Below are positions 1-10,157 of a stretch of DNA of 64,000 bases, one piece after another. Made by a program: the position numbers and the translations under genes. The notes under the pieces are model-generated. The model made no database searches. It saw nothing but the letters and a program-made list of their open reading frames with translations, and was not told the origin of the DNA. Each line of letters begins with the position of its first letter. Position 1 is the stretch's first letter. Origin of the DNA: Reichenbachiella sp. 5M10 (GTDB lineage: Bacteria > Bacteroidota > Bacteroidia > Cytophagales > Cyclobacteriaceae); contig NZ_MDGR01000007.1 in NCBI RefSeq assembly GCF_002742335.1, positions 1,740,501-1,804,500 of the forward strand, given 5' to 3'.

Positions 1-1
1 T

Positions 2-2731
2 GCAGGGCAAGATGATGGGGAGTACTTGATACAAAAGTTTGTCGAAGACTACCCATACAATCACTATGCAAAGAGCGCCTATATTGACTTGGGCAATTAC
101 TTTTTTGATCGAGGAGATTATGAGTCTGCCTTGCAAAACTATGAGAAAAACAAGGATGCCTATTCTCCTGAGTTGTTTTTTAGAAAAGGGTATGCTCTAT
201 TTAGTTTGAAGCGCAACCAAGAGGCGATGAAGTCTTTTGCCAAGCTAGAGGGGTCGTTTACTTCGTATGAAAAGGATGCTGCATATTTTCAAGGGTATAT
301 TCTTTACCATGAGGGGAAAATCGAAGATTCGTTTCCCTACTTAGAGACGGGGTTTGAGTCTGAGCAGTTTGGGATTTCGTCGTTGGAGCTCTATGTGAGT
401 GCTCTGTATAGTGCCAAGAAGTACAAAACTTTGATTGATTTCTTGGATGAACAGAACGCAGAAATGACTAGTCAGACGATTGTTAATTTTTATGCGGATG
501 CGCACTATGCGCTAGGACATTACAAAGAGGCTGCTGGGAAGTACGACGAGTTGTTTGCGAAATATCACCGTTCGCGAAATGTCGTGAACTATTTCAAAGC
601 GGGGTATTCTAATTTCAAACTGCAAAATCATGAGACAGCCGAAGATCAGCTCAAACGTTCGGCGGTATCAGATGATACTGTGGGAGCTTATGCATCTTAT
701 TATTTGGGTGTGCTCTACTACCGGGACCAAAACTTGCCCTTTGCAAGTACGTCGTTTGAGAATACTGCCAAGTACAATACTAGGCTCAAGGAAGATGCGA
801 TCTACCAGTTGGCCAAGACACTGATGCTCATCCCTAATTATGAGCGAGTGATTGCTGTACTGAATGAATACAATAAGGAATTCCCTAAAGGGAAGTACAA
901 AGACTCAACAGGAGATATGCTTAGTGTCTCTTATGCGCTTACTGATAATTATGATTTGGCGATCAACTATATAGAGAGTCTGGATAAATTGACTCCACAG
1001 ATGAAGCAAACCTATCAGCGTGTTTCGTTTTTGAAAGGGATGTCATTGTTCAATGACAAGAAATTTGAGCTGGCAGTGGAGGTGTTTCAAAAGGCATTGA
1101 TACATAATGTAGATAGTGATATCACACAAAATGCCTATTACTGGATCGGTGAGAGTTTGTCACTGCTCAACTGGGAGGATGAGTCGTTGTTTTACTATCG
1201 CAGTGTCACCAATGATGGCTCGGAAGTGTACTTGAAGTCGCTGTATGGCAAGGGATATGCTTATTTCAATTTGAAACAATACGATGATGCACGAGATGCA
1301 TTTCTCGCGTTTGTGAAATGGTACAGGGAAGATATCAATGGTAAATATTTGTCTGACACGTACATGAGGTTAGGCGATTGTTATTTTGCGCTGAAAGAGT
1401 ACAGTCAAGGGATTACAAATTACAAAAAGGCACAAAAGGCAGGGAGTAAAAAACTTGGGGAAATCTACTTTCAAATTGGCTTGCTCAATCGCTATTTGGA
1501 TAATGATAAGGAAGCAAAGGTTTACTTCAATAAATTGATTCAAGAAGTGCCAAGCTCGCCAGATGTGGATGATGCATACTATCAGATTGCCAAGATCGAA
1601 TACGAAAACGGGGAAGGAGATAAAGCGATCGCTTCGTATGGCCGATTTATGGAAAAATACCCGTCGAGTTCTTTGATTCCGTTTGCCTTATTGGAGCAAG
1701 CAGTTGCCTATGACAACAAAGGGAAGATCAATGAAAGCATAGCTAACTACAAGCAGATTCTGGAGCGGTTTCCACGGCATGAGACAGCCAACAGTGCCTT
1801 GCTGGGTCTTCAACAGAAGAGTAATCAGGGCAGTTTTCAGGATTTTGACAATTACTTAGCGATGTACAAGCATGCCAACCCAAACAGCGAGGCATTGGAG
1901 AATATCGAGTTTGAGACGGCGCAGGCGAACTATTATAACCAAAAATATACTGTGGCGATCGAAGGTTTTCAAGAATTTGTACGAAGCTATCGCAAGAGCT
2001 CATTGGTGGTCACTGCCAAGTATTTTATAGCGGATTCATACTTTCGGTTGGAACAAGAACAAAAGTCTCTAGAAGTATTTAAAGAGATCGAAAACGACAA
2101 GGACTTTTCTAAACATGACAAGGTGCTCTACCGTATCGCGACGATTGAGGCAGCTCAAGGACATTTTGACTTGTCCAATAAATATTACTACCGAATGAGT
2201 TCGGTGACGAGTTCGGCAAGAAATAGGATCTTTCTAGAGACAGGGCTCATGGAAAATTACTACGCGACCGAGCAATATGATTCTGCGATACATTATGGTA
2301 CTTCATTGTTGGGCAATTCGCGTGCAGGCGTGCTGGTAGAGGCCAATGCCAATTTGATCATTGGCAAGTCGGAGTACTATAAGATGAATTACCAAGAGGC
2401 GTTGGTTTATTTTTTGCCTTTGGTGGGCAATTCGCCAGATGAGCGCGGAGCAGAGGCTTATCTGTACATCAGTAAGATTTATTTTGTGCAAGGAGAGTAT
2501 GAAAAGTCTCTTGAGAGTCTTTTTATTTTGACCAACAACTTCAAGAATTACGAATATTGGCAAGGGGAAGCTTTTCTACTGATGTCCGATATTTATGTCA
2601 ATACGGACGAGATTTTTCAGGCCAAGGCGACTCTCAATTCATTGATCAAAAATTCTACCATCGACGAGATCAAAATCAAAGCAGAGGAACGTCTAAATAA
2701 GATAAGTGAGAGCAATGAGGAAAACAACTGA
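2..2731 (+). CDS. Large TPR-repeat protein, 5' end outside the window
   Basis: The reading frame is open to the left edge, so the first codons are missing; 909 residues are visible. The protein is built almost entirely of tetratricopeptide-like helical pairs, with recurring patterns such as A.Y..G..Y...G.Y..A and blocks spaced about 34-37 residues apart. The central part (roughly residues 500-620) reads like BamD/YbgF-type TPRs. TPR arrays are protein-protein scaffolds; no catalytic motif is visible. The stop lies 7 bases before the start of an outer-membrane barrel protein, so the two are probably co-transcribed and this may be a periplasmic partner of that barrel (inference). The signal peptide would lie outside the window. 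TPR content is certain, the role is not. Confidence 0.85.
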   Translation, partial: AGQDDGEYLIQKFVEDYPYNHYAKSAYIDLGNYFFDRGDYESALQNYEKNKDAYSPELFFRKGYALFSLKRNQEAMKSFAKLEGSFTSYEKDAAYFQGYILYHEGKIEDSFPYLETGFESEQFGISSLELYVSALYSAKKYKTLIDFLDEQNAEMTSQTIVNFYADAHYALGHYKEAAGKYDELFAKYHRSRNVVNYFKAGYSNFKLQNHETAEDQLKRSAVSDDTVGAYASYYLGVLYYRDQNLPFASTSFENTAKYNTRLKEDAIYQLAKTLMLIPNYERVIAVLNEYNKEFPKGKYKDSTGDMLSVSYALTDNYDLAINYIESLDKLTPQMKQTYQRVSFLKGMSLFNDKKFELAVEVFQKALIHNVDSDITQNAYYWIGESLSLLNWEDESLFYYRSVTNDGSEVYLKSLYGKGYAYFNLKQYDDARDAFLAFVKWYREDINGKYLSDTYMRLGDCYFALKEYSQGITNYKKAQKAGSKKLGEIYFQIGLLNRYLDNDKEAKVYFNKLIQEVPSSPDVDDAYYQIAKIEYENGEGDKAIASYGRFMEKYPSSSLIPFALLEQAVAYDNKGKINESIANYKQILERFPRHETANSALLGLQQKSNQGSFQDFDNYLAMYKHANPNSEALENIEFETAQANYYNQKYTVAIEGFQEFVRSYRKSSLVVTAKYFIADSYFRLEQEQKSLEVFKEIENDKDFSKHDKVLYRIATIEAAQGHFDLSNKYYYRMSSVTSSARNRIFLETGLMENYYATEQYDSAIHYGTSLLGNSRAGVLVEANANLIIGKSEYYKMNYQEALVYFLPLVGNSPDERGAEAYLYISKIYFVQGEYEKSLESLFILTNNFKNYEYWQGEAFLLMSDIYVNTDEIFQAKATLNSLIKNSTIDEIKIKAEERLNKISESNEENN

Positions 2732-2738
2732 TAGAGGC

Positions 2739-4385
2739 ATGAGAACAAAATTGAAATATACGCTAGGGTTGGTTTGTGTCCTGACTACATCGGCTGTGAT
2801 GGCTCAAGGTCAGTTTGACGATCAAGGCGATGTGCAAGATGCGGAGATTGTCATCGAGAAGGACCGTCAGATCGAATTGCAAAAGGAAGTAAAGCTCTAT
2901 GAGTTTATCAAATGGAAGCCTGAAACCCAAACTTATGAGCCGGTCAATCCGGGAGAGTTTCAGGTGTTTGAGTACGATCTGGCGGACGAACCGCAAACTT
3001 TCAAATCCGCCAAGACCGAGGTACAAAAGAAAGAGTCTGCCTACCATCAGTACCTCAAGGTAGGTGCAGGTAACTATTGGTCTCCTTTGGTGGATTTGTC
3101 ATTGGTGTCACCTGGTGACCCAAACCAAACCGTAGGACTCAATTACAAGCATTTGTCCTACAAAACTGGAGACGTAGATGCGGAAAATAGTGCATCGTCC
3201 CTCAATGAAATCAGTGTCTATGGTGCCAAGGTATGGGAGAGGGTCAAGACTACAGGGATCGTATCGTTCAAGTCAGATGTGAATTACTACTATGGATACC
3301 CTGAAGGCACGGTGGTCGATCGCCAAGACATCAAGAAGGCCAATCGCTTCATTAGTGCGCAAGTAGGAGTGGAGGACAATAATCTAAAAGACCAGTGGGA
3401 CTACAGTTTGATTGCAGGATTCAGAGGGTTTTATGACAACTATGACAATGCAGAAAGCACTTTGGATGTAGAAGGTACGATTGGGTTTTCGGACGACTTG
3501 ATGCTAGAGGCGAGCCTCCATACTTCTAATTATGAACAAGCTCAGCCGTCAGCGCGTAGTTTGTTTCGGGTTCAGCCCTATTATAATTTCGCGTTGAATG
3601 GAGTGAAAATAAAAGGAGGAGTGAGTCTTAGTATACAGAGTGATGATGCTCCTGACTTGGGACAGATCAAAGTGTTTCCCTATCTCATGGCGAGTTATGA
3701 TCTCACAGAGGACTATGAAGTGTACATGAGTTTGGATGGGGGTTATGATTTTAACACTCTGTATGATTTTTCTGACAAAGTACCATACCTCAACCCGTTG
3801 ACAAGTGCCATCAATACGGATCGTGTGGTGGATGTTGATTTGGGAGTGCGTGGTGACGTGACAGACAAGTGGTATGCCGGTATAAATGTGGCCTATCAAG
3901 GGTTGAAGTATCTGCCTATGTATATCAATGATCTCACGGATCAAAGCCATATCGATGTGATCTATGATACCGAGTTGACGAATGTGTTTTCTGTAGGATT
4001 GAATTCACAGTATTTCTTGAATAAGAACCACAGTATAGAGTTGGCTTTCCTATACAATAGCTATTCGGGAGGGCAGTATGAGACAGCGTATCATTTGCCC
4101 ACGACGGAGATGACTTTGAGTGGGGAGCACTTGTTTGTCGAGAAGTTGACTTTGCAGTGGCAATATGGCTTGATGGCAGGGATCACTGCCTACGATGCTG
4201 TGACCGACGCAGATGTGGATCTGTCAGCTATATCGAGATTGGATTTGACTCTTCACTACCAGGTCAAAGAACGACTAGGAGCCTTTATCTCCTCAGACAA
4301 TACCATTGGAAAGTCCTATTCTCGATACCTGTATTATCCGCAACGTGGCATTCAAATCAAAGGAGGAATAACGTATAGGTTTTAG
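2739..4385 (+). CDS. Outer-membrane beta-barrel protein
   Basis: A 548-residue protein if translated from the ATG at 2739, preferred over upstream in-frame ATGs because it begins a clean signal peptide (MRTKLKYTLGL...VMAQ) and has AGAGG just before it. After a charged stretch of about 90 residues (many E/K/D), the rest is alternating hydrophobic/polar beta strands with many aromatic Y/F residues, ending in ...GGITYRF with the C-terminal Phe usual for barrels inserted by BamA. It could be a porin or a TonB-receptor-like barrel, but I see no TonB box or plug domain. It follows the TPR gene by 7 bases, so an operon is likely. The substrate is unknown. Confidence 0.75.
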   Translation: MRTKLKYTLGLVCVLTTSAVMAQGQFDDQGDVQDAEIVIEKDRQIELQKEVKLYEFIKWKPETQTYEPVNPGEFQVFEYDLADEPQTFKSAKTEVQKKESAYHQYLKVGAGNYWSPLVDLSLVSPGDPNQTVGLNYKHLSYKTGDVDAENSASSLNEISVYGAKVWERVKTTGIVSFKSDVNYYYGYPEGTVVDRQDIKKANRFISAQVGVEDNNLKDQWDYSLIAGFRGFYDNYDNAESTLDVEGTIGFSDDLMLEASLHTSNYEQAQPSARSLFRVQPYYNFALNGVKIKGGVSLSIQSDDAPDLGQIKVFPYLMASYDLTEDYEVYMSLDGGYDFNTLYDFSDKVPYLNPLTSAINTDRVVDVDLGVRGDVTDKWYAGINVAYQGLKYLPMYINDLTDQSHIDVIYDTELTNVFSVGLNSQYFLNKNHSIELAFLYNSYSGGQYETAYHLPTTEMTLSGEHLFVEKLTLQWQYGLMAGITAYDAVTDADVDLSAISRLDLTLHYQVKERLGAFISSDNTIGKSYSRYLYYPQRGIQIKGGITYRF

Positions 4386-4472
4386 GTTTTTTGCTGCGAA
4401 TAAACAGATATTTAGACACTTGACTATTTGAATAATTTTTCTAATTTGATTTTTGTTAAATGAAATCAGCAC

Positions 4473-5018
4473 ATGAGAAGAATTATTGTATTATTCGCCA
4501 CTTTTGGCATTTCTGTGTCTGCGTTTTGTCAGACAAGTCCACAAAACAACGGGTATAACCTCAAAGAATATTGTGATCCAGCAAGTTGTTTGTATTTCAA
4601 ATTTACCAACGCGATGGAGTACCCTATGGCTGCCGAGCAGAAAGATTGGGTGATGGAAAATGGTGAATTTGCTGTCAAACGTTCGGGGAGTTACCTGATT
4701 ACAGGTGACTTGGCAATCCATGGAGAAGATATGGGAGCTCGCCTCAATTTTGAGATCGAATTTTATGATGCCAACAATCAGTTGATTTTTTCCAAGGAGT
4801 CAGGAGTATTCGAGTTTCATACCGAATTTGATCGAGCTGAGCCCATCGTGATCAGTGGCGAGTTGGACCCTGCTATTGCAGAGCGAGTAGATTTTATGGA
4901 TTTTTTGGTGGTATCGAGTGAGGTGGTGCCATACTATGAGTTGGATTCGGACTGTTATGGACCATGCAAGGTGCACGAACTCAATGTCGGCATAAAAGAA
5001 TTTAAGAAGGCCAAGTAA
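4473..5018 (+). CDS. Secreted protein of unknown function (paralogue A of a tandem pair)
   Basis: A 181-residue protein with an N-terminal signal peptide ending near SAFCQ. I do not recognise a family. The mature part has four conserved cysteines, two near the N terminus (EYCDPASC) and two near the C terminus (DCYGPC), suggesting two disulphides outside the cytoplasm, and a basic tail (IKEFKKAK). The next gene, 5134-5691, is a clear paralogue sharing the cysteines, the YP near residue 50, the VVPYYEL motif and the basic tail. The centre is beta-strand rich. Probably periplasmic or exported. Confidence 0.7.
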   Translation: MRRIIVLFATFGISVSAFCQTSPQNNGYNLKEYCDPASCLYFKFTNAMEYPMAAEQKDWVMENGEFAVKRSGSYLITGDLAIHGEDMGARLNFEIEFYDANNQLIFSKESGVFEFHTEFDRAEPIVISGELDPAIAERVDFMDFLVVSSEVVPYYELDSDCYGPCKVHELNVGIKEFKKAK

Positions 5019-5133
5019 GGCTTAATGACTCAAAGAAAGACTCTATGGAGAAATAATGAAGGAATGGGTCATACTTGTTTGATATGTAGGATTTATTCTA
5101 TTATTTCAAGGAAAATTTCAATGCAGCAAACAA

Positions 5134-5691
5134 ATGAAGGAAATTCTTATAGGCCTATCCATTCTTACCTGTTTCCATTTTAGTTCATTTAGTCAAACCC
5201 ATCAGCCGTCTCTACCTGAGAACAATGGTCTCAACTTAGAAGGCGTATGTTCTTTGCCACAGTGTCTGTATGCGGCTATCCCTGGAGCGATTCAGTATCC
5301 TGAGGATAGTAGCGTCCAATGGGCCATGAACAACGTGGAAGTAGCCCTGAAGAGCAATGGCAAGTATTTGATTACCAGTGATTTTTCTGTAATAGGTGAA
5401 GAGTTGGGTGCGATAGTCAATTTGGAGCTCCAATTTTATGACTATGAAAACCAGTTGATTCAGACCTTGTCATCTGGCGAATTGCAGTTGTATGCCGAAC
5501 AAGGCTATGCCGAGCCTTTTGTTTGGACAGGAGATCTAGGAGAGGAGACAGGACAACGTACAGATTATTTTGCACTCAAAGTGACGCGTAGTGAGATAGT
5601 ACCCTACTACGAGCTCAACAATAATTGTTATTTGCCATGTAAAAATGAAGAGCTCAAGACAAGGATCAAAGAATTCAAGAAGTCTAAATAG
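5134..5691 (+). CDS. Secreted protein of unknown function (paralogue B of a tandem pair)
   Basis: A 185-residue protein with a signal peptide ending near SSFSQ, 115 bases after its paralogue at 4473-5018. The two share an NNG.NL start to the mature part, the Cys pair (VCSLPQC here), the phrase G(K/S)YLIT.D, an FYD..NQLI strand, a near-identical VPYYEL followed by a second Cys pair (NCYLPC), and the IKEFKK tail. Identity is high at the ends and low in the middle, as expected for an old tandem duplication. No known domain is recognised. Confidence 0.7.
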   Translation: MKEILIGLSILTCFHFSSFSQTHQPSLPENNGLNLEGVCSLPQCLYAAIPGAIQYPEDSSVQWAMNNVEVALKSNGKYLITSDFSVIGEELGAIVNLELQFYDYENQLIQTLSSGELQLYAEQGYAEPFVWTGDLGEETGQRTDYFALKVTRSEIVPYYELNNNCYLPCKNEELKTRIKEFKKSK

Positions 5692-5740
5692 TACTTTGCT
5701 TTTGCCTCGCTAGATTAGCAGTTCATTAATCCTTGATTTC

Positions 5741-8329
5741 ATGATATCACGTTGTTTACTAGCTCTTGTTGTACTTTGTCTGTTGTTTTCTTGTGAGCAG
5801 GTAGCTTCTGTAGAGCAGGGCGTGACTCGCACTCTTGCGGTAGAGCGTAGTGATCGGTTTTCGTCGGTGCACTACGATTTGACCTTTCACCTACCCGGAG
5901 ATAGAAGTGAGCCTGTGGTGGGAACTCTGCTGCTTTCATTCAAAACCATTGCAGCAGATCAAGATCTCGTATTGGATTATACTCCTAGTGAATCTACGGT
6001 ACAAAGTGTATGGGTCAACGAGGAAAAAGTGTCCGCCATCTTGTCACAAGGGCATTTGATTGTACCTGCTCGTTTTATTGAGAAGGGCTACAATGAAGTG
6101 AGGGTTAGTTTCCAATCCATGTGTGACGCTTTACACCGCAGTGAGGATTATATGTATAGTTTGTTTGTACCCAACAAAGCTTCCGAAGTATATCCCTGTT
6201 TTGATCAGCCTGACATCAAAGCTACCTATTCGTTGACCTTGAATGTTCCTTCTATGTGGGAGTGCATGTCCAACGCTGCGGTTGCGAAGGTTGCACTTGA
6301 GGGTGAACGTAAAAGCGTCATGTTTGAAAAAACTGAGCTTATCAGTAGTTATTTGTTTGCATTTACCGCGGGTATATTTGAGAAGAGAAGCTTCACCGGG
6401 GAAGTGTTTGATTTTGAAATGATTTATCGGGTCCATGATGAAGAGAGGCTAGAGGAGAATCTCGAGGAAATTTACAATTTGCACATGCGATCGGTGGCAT
6501 GGATGGAGGAGTATACAGGGATTGCTTTTCCATTTGATAAATTTGGTGTTGCAGTATTGCCGAGTTTTCCATTTGGAGGAATGGAACACCCTGGAGTGAT
6601 TGACTACCGAGCATCACTGTTGATGCTGGATGAAACAGCTACGTTAGAGGATCAACTGAAGCGTGCTGGATTGATAGCACATGAGACGGCGCATATGTGG
6701 TTTGGTAATTATGTGACGATGACTTGGTTTGACGATGTATGGATGAAAGAAGTCTTTGCCAATTTCATGGCGGATAAAATTGTGGCAGAACTCTATCCAG
6801 AGGTCAATCATGAGTTGGCCTTTTTGTATGATCACTATCCGAGTGCATACGAAGTGGATCGTACACAAGGGACGGTGCCTATTCGTCAAGAACTTGTAAA
6901 TCTGGATGAGGCAGCCAATATGTATGGCAATATTATCTATCACAAAGCCCCGATTATGATGAGGCAATTGGAGATATTACTTGGCGAAAAGGTGCTTCAG
7001 TCTTCACTCAAAGACTACTTGGATAGTCATGCTTATGGTCATGCTGATTGGGAGGATTTGGTTACTATCATGCAACGCGTGTCTGGCCGGGACCTGTCCG
7101 TATTCAACAAGTCATGGATATACCAAGAAGGCATGCCATTCTTTGAACTGACTTTTCAAGACACGGATGTATTGTATGAGTATGACATTATACAGCATGA
7201 TCCCAAAGGAAAGGGGCGCGTATGGCCACAGTATACGGATATTCGTTTTGAGGATGACTTGGGTTACTTCAACAATAGTCTCTATCTGGACGATCATCAT
7301 TATATTTTGCCAAGTAGAAGAGGTGCCGACGTGTCCAATTTCGTGGCGATGAATACTCATGGTCAGGGTTATGGTGTTTTTTCATATGGTTTGGGATATG
7401 TCAAGGAAGAGTTTCTGTTTGAGCAAGCGAGGGTGGATATATCGAGGTATGAGGATGACCTGATTCGTGGAGCGACTTATCTTAACTTGCACGAGTATTT
7501 GCTGCAAGAGGGCTTTCATCCGCAGATGTACTTTTTCTTTTTGCAAAACTACCTTAGGGAGGAAAAAAACGAACAAATTGTAGAGTATCTCTTGTCATTG
7601 ACTAAGCAGGTGTACTTTCGATTTTTTGATCAAAGAATGAGGAGTGAGAATGCGGAAAATATTGAAAACTTGCTGCTCAATAAAATTGAAGAGGTAGAAA
7701 GTCAGTCTCTCAAAACGAGCTTGTTCAATGCCTATGTAGAATTGTCTGTCAGTCCCGAGGCAATTCGTCGTTTGAAGTATTTTTGGGAGGGGGATTCTTT
7801 GCCGTCAGGGGTGACAGTATCTCAGCGGCAAGAGGAGAATTTGGCACTGCATATTGCTCTCAAGGGATCTGTGGAGGATGAAGACTATTTGACATGGCAG
7901 ATGGAAAAAATGGATGATGATGACAGAGTTCGGCGTTTGCAGTTTATCGCACCAGCTACATCACATGATGCAGCGATGCGTGATGAGTTTTTTGAGCTAT
8001 TGCGTCGCCCCGAAAATCGAACGCATGAATCTTGGGTACTGACTGCTCTTTCGTATCTGCATCACCCTGTGCGAGGGGAGGCTTCAATTGACTATCTGAA
8101 ACCCTCTCTCGATATGATCCCCGAGCTCCAGCGCACGGGGGATATCTTTTTTGTCAAAGGCTGGCTGGATCATACGCTATACGGGTTTAATTCGACCGCA
8201 TCGGCAGACGTGGTTCGTCAATGCCTCAATCAAAATAACACGTCAATTCACTTGCAAAACAAATTGCTGCAAGCGTCAGATTTGTTGTTTCGTGCAGAAG
8301 CAAACTTGATTGATTATCAAGCGGATTAG
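5741..8329 (+). CDS. M1 family zinc aminopeptidase, lipoprotein
   Basis: An 862-residue member of the M1 (gluzincin) aminopeptidases, which remove N-terminal residues from peptides. The zinc site is intact: HETAH at residues 314-318 and the third ligand E337 exactly 18 residues on, in HETAHMWFGN...WMKE. The substrate-recognition loop is GGMEHP at 279-284, in place of the common GAMEN. The N terminus is a lipoprotein signal (LLFSC, Cys18), so the enzyme is probably membrane-anchored outside the cytoplasm, where it would digest imported or environmental peptides. The last third is an all-helical region similar in layout to ERAP1-like C-terminal domains. Its 3' end overlaps the convergent ABC transporter gene by 4 bases. 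Confidence 0.92.
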   Translation: MISRCLLALVVLCLLFSCEQVASVEQGVTRTLAVERSDRFSSVHYDLTFHLPGDRSEPVVGTLLLSFKTIAADQDLVLDYTPSESTVQSVWVNEEKVSAILSQGHLIVPARFIEKGYNEVRVSFQSMCDALHRSEDYMYSLFVPNKASEVYPCFDQPDIKATYSLTLNVPSMWECMSNAAVAKVALEGERKSVMFEKTELISSYLFAFTAGIFEKRSFTGEVFDFEMIYRVHDEERLEENLEEIYNLHMRSVAWMEEYTGIAFPFDKFGVAVLPSFPFGGMEHPGVIDYRASLLMLDETATLEDQLKRAGLIAHETAHMWFGNYVTMTWFDDVWMKEVFANFMADKIVAELYPEVNHELAFLYDHYPSAYEVDRTQGTVPIRQELVNLDEAANMYGNIIYHKAPIMMRQLEILLGEKVLQSSLKDYLDSHAYGHADWEDLVTIMQRVSGRDLSVFNKSWIYQEGMPFFELTFQDTDVLYEYDIIQHDPKGKGRVWPQYTDIRFEDDLGYFNNSLYLDDHHYILPSRRGADVSNFVAMNTHGQGYGVFSYGLGYVKEEFLFEQARVDISRYEDDLIRGATYLNLHEYLLQEGFHPQMYFFFLQNYLREEKNEQIVEYLLSLTKQVYFRFFDQRMRSENAENIENLLLNKIEEVESQSLKTSLFNAYVELSVSPEAIRRLKYFWEGDSLPSGVTVSQRQEENLALHIALKGSVEDEDYLTWQMEKMDDDDRVRRLQFIAPATSHDAAMRDEFFELLRRPENRTHESWVLTALSYLHHPVRGEASIDYLKPSLDMIPELQRTGDIFFVKGWLDHTLYGFNSTASADVVRQCLNQNNTSIHLQNKLLQASDLLFRAEANLIDYQAD

Positions 8330-10068
8330 ATTTTGGCCTGGTATGTATAGAGTTCAAAATAGCGCCCTTCTTTGGCAATAAGTTCATCATGCGAACCGGA
8401 CTCGTAGATTTGTCCCCCCTCGATGACAAGGATTTGATCTGCTTGCTTGATTGTACTTAGCCTATGAGCAATCACAAATGTGGTACGTCCTGCCATCAGA
8501 GATTTTAAACTCTCTTGGATGTAGGATTCACTCTCGGTATCTAGGTTTGATGTAGCCTCATCTAAGATGAGAATTTTAGGGTCTGCTAGGATTGCTCTAG
8601 CGATGGCAATGCGTTGCCTTTGCCCCCCAGATAGCTTGACCCCACGTTCTCCAATTACCGTCTTTAGCCCTTCGTCAAATCGATCAGTAAATTCGTCGAC
8701 ATGTGCTGCTTTGACAGCATGGAGTAGCTCTTCTGTTGTGGAGTTAGGTCTAGGGAATAGGATGTTTTCTTGGATGGTCCCCTCAAATAAGAAGTCGTCT
8801 TGAAGGACCACTCCTATGTTTTTTCGGTAGCTGTTGAGTGTCACTTGAGAGAGGTCATGGCCGTCTATTTTGATTTGTCCAGAAGCAGGAGTAATGAAGG
8901 ATGCGACCAAACCAGCGATTGTGGATTTGCCTGAGCCTGAGGTCCCAACGAGTGCAGTGACGCTACCTTTGGGTGCATCAAACGAAATCTCTTTAATGAC
9001 ATTTTTGTCTTCTTCGTAGGCAAAGGAGACGTGATCAAATCGGATATCTCCTTCTACTTGTTCTAACTCGATGTGTCTATCTAAGAGGTCTACTTCGGTA
9101 TCCATTGTCATGATTTCTTCTGTTCGATCGAGTCCTGCAAATGCTTCTGTGAGCTGACTGCCAATGTTGCTCATTTGCACGATGGGTGCGATCATAAAGC
9201 CTAACAATAGAGTAAAGGAAATGAAGTCCCCAAGTGTGAGTTGATCGTGAATGATCATGTATCCACCTATACCCATTATTCCTGTAGAGGCTAGTCCGAG
9301 CAAAAACGTTGCTGAACTAGTGACGAGCGCTGTGGAAGTTAGGCTCTTTTTGACATTGTCAAAAAGACGAAGTGCTCCAGTTTCGAAAGATTTGATTTCT
9401 TGTTCTTCAGCGTTGAACCCTTTGATGACTCGAATACCGTTGAGTGTTTCGGTGAGTCTTCCTGTTACTTCTGCATTGATCTGTCCGCGCTTGCGAAAGA
9501 TCGGCCGTATGTAGCCAAACGCTTTCAAAGAGATGACTCCAAAGATAGCAATAGGGATCAGCACGTATAGGGTCATCATGGGACTGATATTGATGAGCAA
9601 GACCAATGAAATGATAGCGGTCAGGACACCACCAAAGAGTTGCACCAGCCCTGTGCCAACCAGATTTCGAACACCTTCCACATCACTCATGATACGAGAG
9701 ACTAGTGCACCGCTTTTGTTGTTGTCGAAGAAATGAATGGGGAGTTGGATGATTTTCTTTTGAACCTTGACGCGCAGTTGAGCGATGAGGTGTTGGGCTT
9801 CTACGCTGAGCAATCGAGTGAGTGCGAAGCTAGTGGCTGCTTGCACGACAATGGCTATTGATACTACGATCAAGATCGTTTTCAGCAAAGGGTAGTTGCC
9901 CTTGCCAATGACATCATCCATTAGGTATTTACTAGCGTAGGGCAGGACTAAACTTGCAAGACGGCTAATGATGATTAGTAATAACCCAAGAAGTAATAGA
10001 TTCTTTCGAGGCAGGATGATGGTTTTGAAAACTTGGCGAAGGGAAGCTTTGTTTTTTTGCATAGTCAA
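8326..10068 (-). CDS. ABC exporter, fused permease and ATPase (MsbA-like)
   Basis: A 580-residue type IV ABC half-transporter. Residues 20-320 form the six-helix membrane domain. The ATPase follows, with Walker A GTSGSGKST from 375, the LSGGQ signature at 479-483, Walker B ILILDEA at 499-505 and the switch His at 535. Such half-transporters act as homodimers exporting lipids, lipid A precursors or drugs; the substrate cannot be read from sequence. It is preceded by a strong terminator of the upstream barrel gene, so it is probably transcribed from its own promoter in the short gap. It ends convergent with the M1 peptidase, overlapping by 4 bases. Confidence 0.93.
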   Translation of the reverse strand: MTMQKNKASLRQVFKTIILPRKNLLLLGLLLIIISRLASLVLPYASKYLMDDVIGKGNYPLLKTILIVVSIAIVVQAATSFALTRLLSVEAQHLIAQLRVKVQKKIIQLPIHFFDNNKSGALVSRIMSDVEGVRNLVGTGLVQLFGGVLTAIISLVLLINISPMMTLYVLIPIAIFGVISLKAFGYIRPIFRKRGQINAEVTGRLTETLNGIRVIKGFNAEEQEIKSFETGALRLFDNVKKSLTSTALVTSSATFLLGLASTGIMGIGGYMIIHDQLTLGDFISFTLLLGFMIAPIVQMSNIGSQLTEAFAGLDRTEEIMTMDTEVDLLDRHIELEQVEGDIRFDHVSFAYEEDKNVIKEISFDAPKGSVTALVGTSGSGKSTIAGLVASFITPASGQIKIDGHDLSQVTLNSYRKNIGVVLQDDFLFEGTIQENILFPRPNSTTEELLHAVKAAHVDEFTDRFDEGLKTVIGERGVKLSGGQRQRIAIARAILADPKILILDEATSNLDTESESYIQESLKSLMAGRTTFVIAHRLSTIKQADQILVIEGGQIYESGSHDELIAKEGRYFELYTYQAKI

Positions 10069-10072
10069 GGAT

Positions 10073-10125
10073 AAAAAAATAATCTTAACCTATAACGGGA
10101 GTGTCCTCAAATAGATTAAGATTAT
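10073..10125 (-). terminator. Intrinsic terminator after the barrel gene
   Basis: On the minus strand, 10-base arms (ATAATCTTAA and TTAAGATTAT, at 10116-10125 and 10079-10088) enclose a 27-base loop and are followed by a run of seven T. It separates the 10158-11354 pair from the ABC exporter downstream. Confidence 0.7.
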
Positions 10126-10157
10126 AAAGAAAAGATGTACTCAGATTTAGGGTTGTA

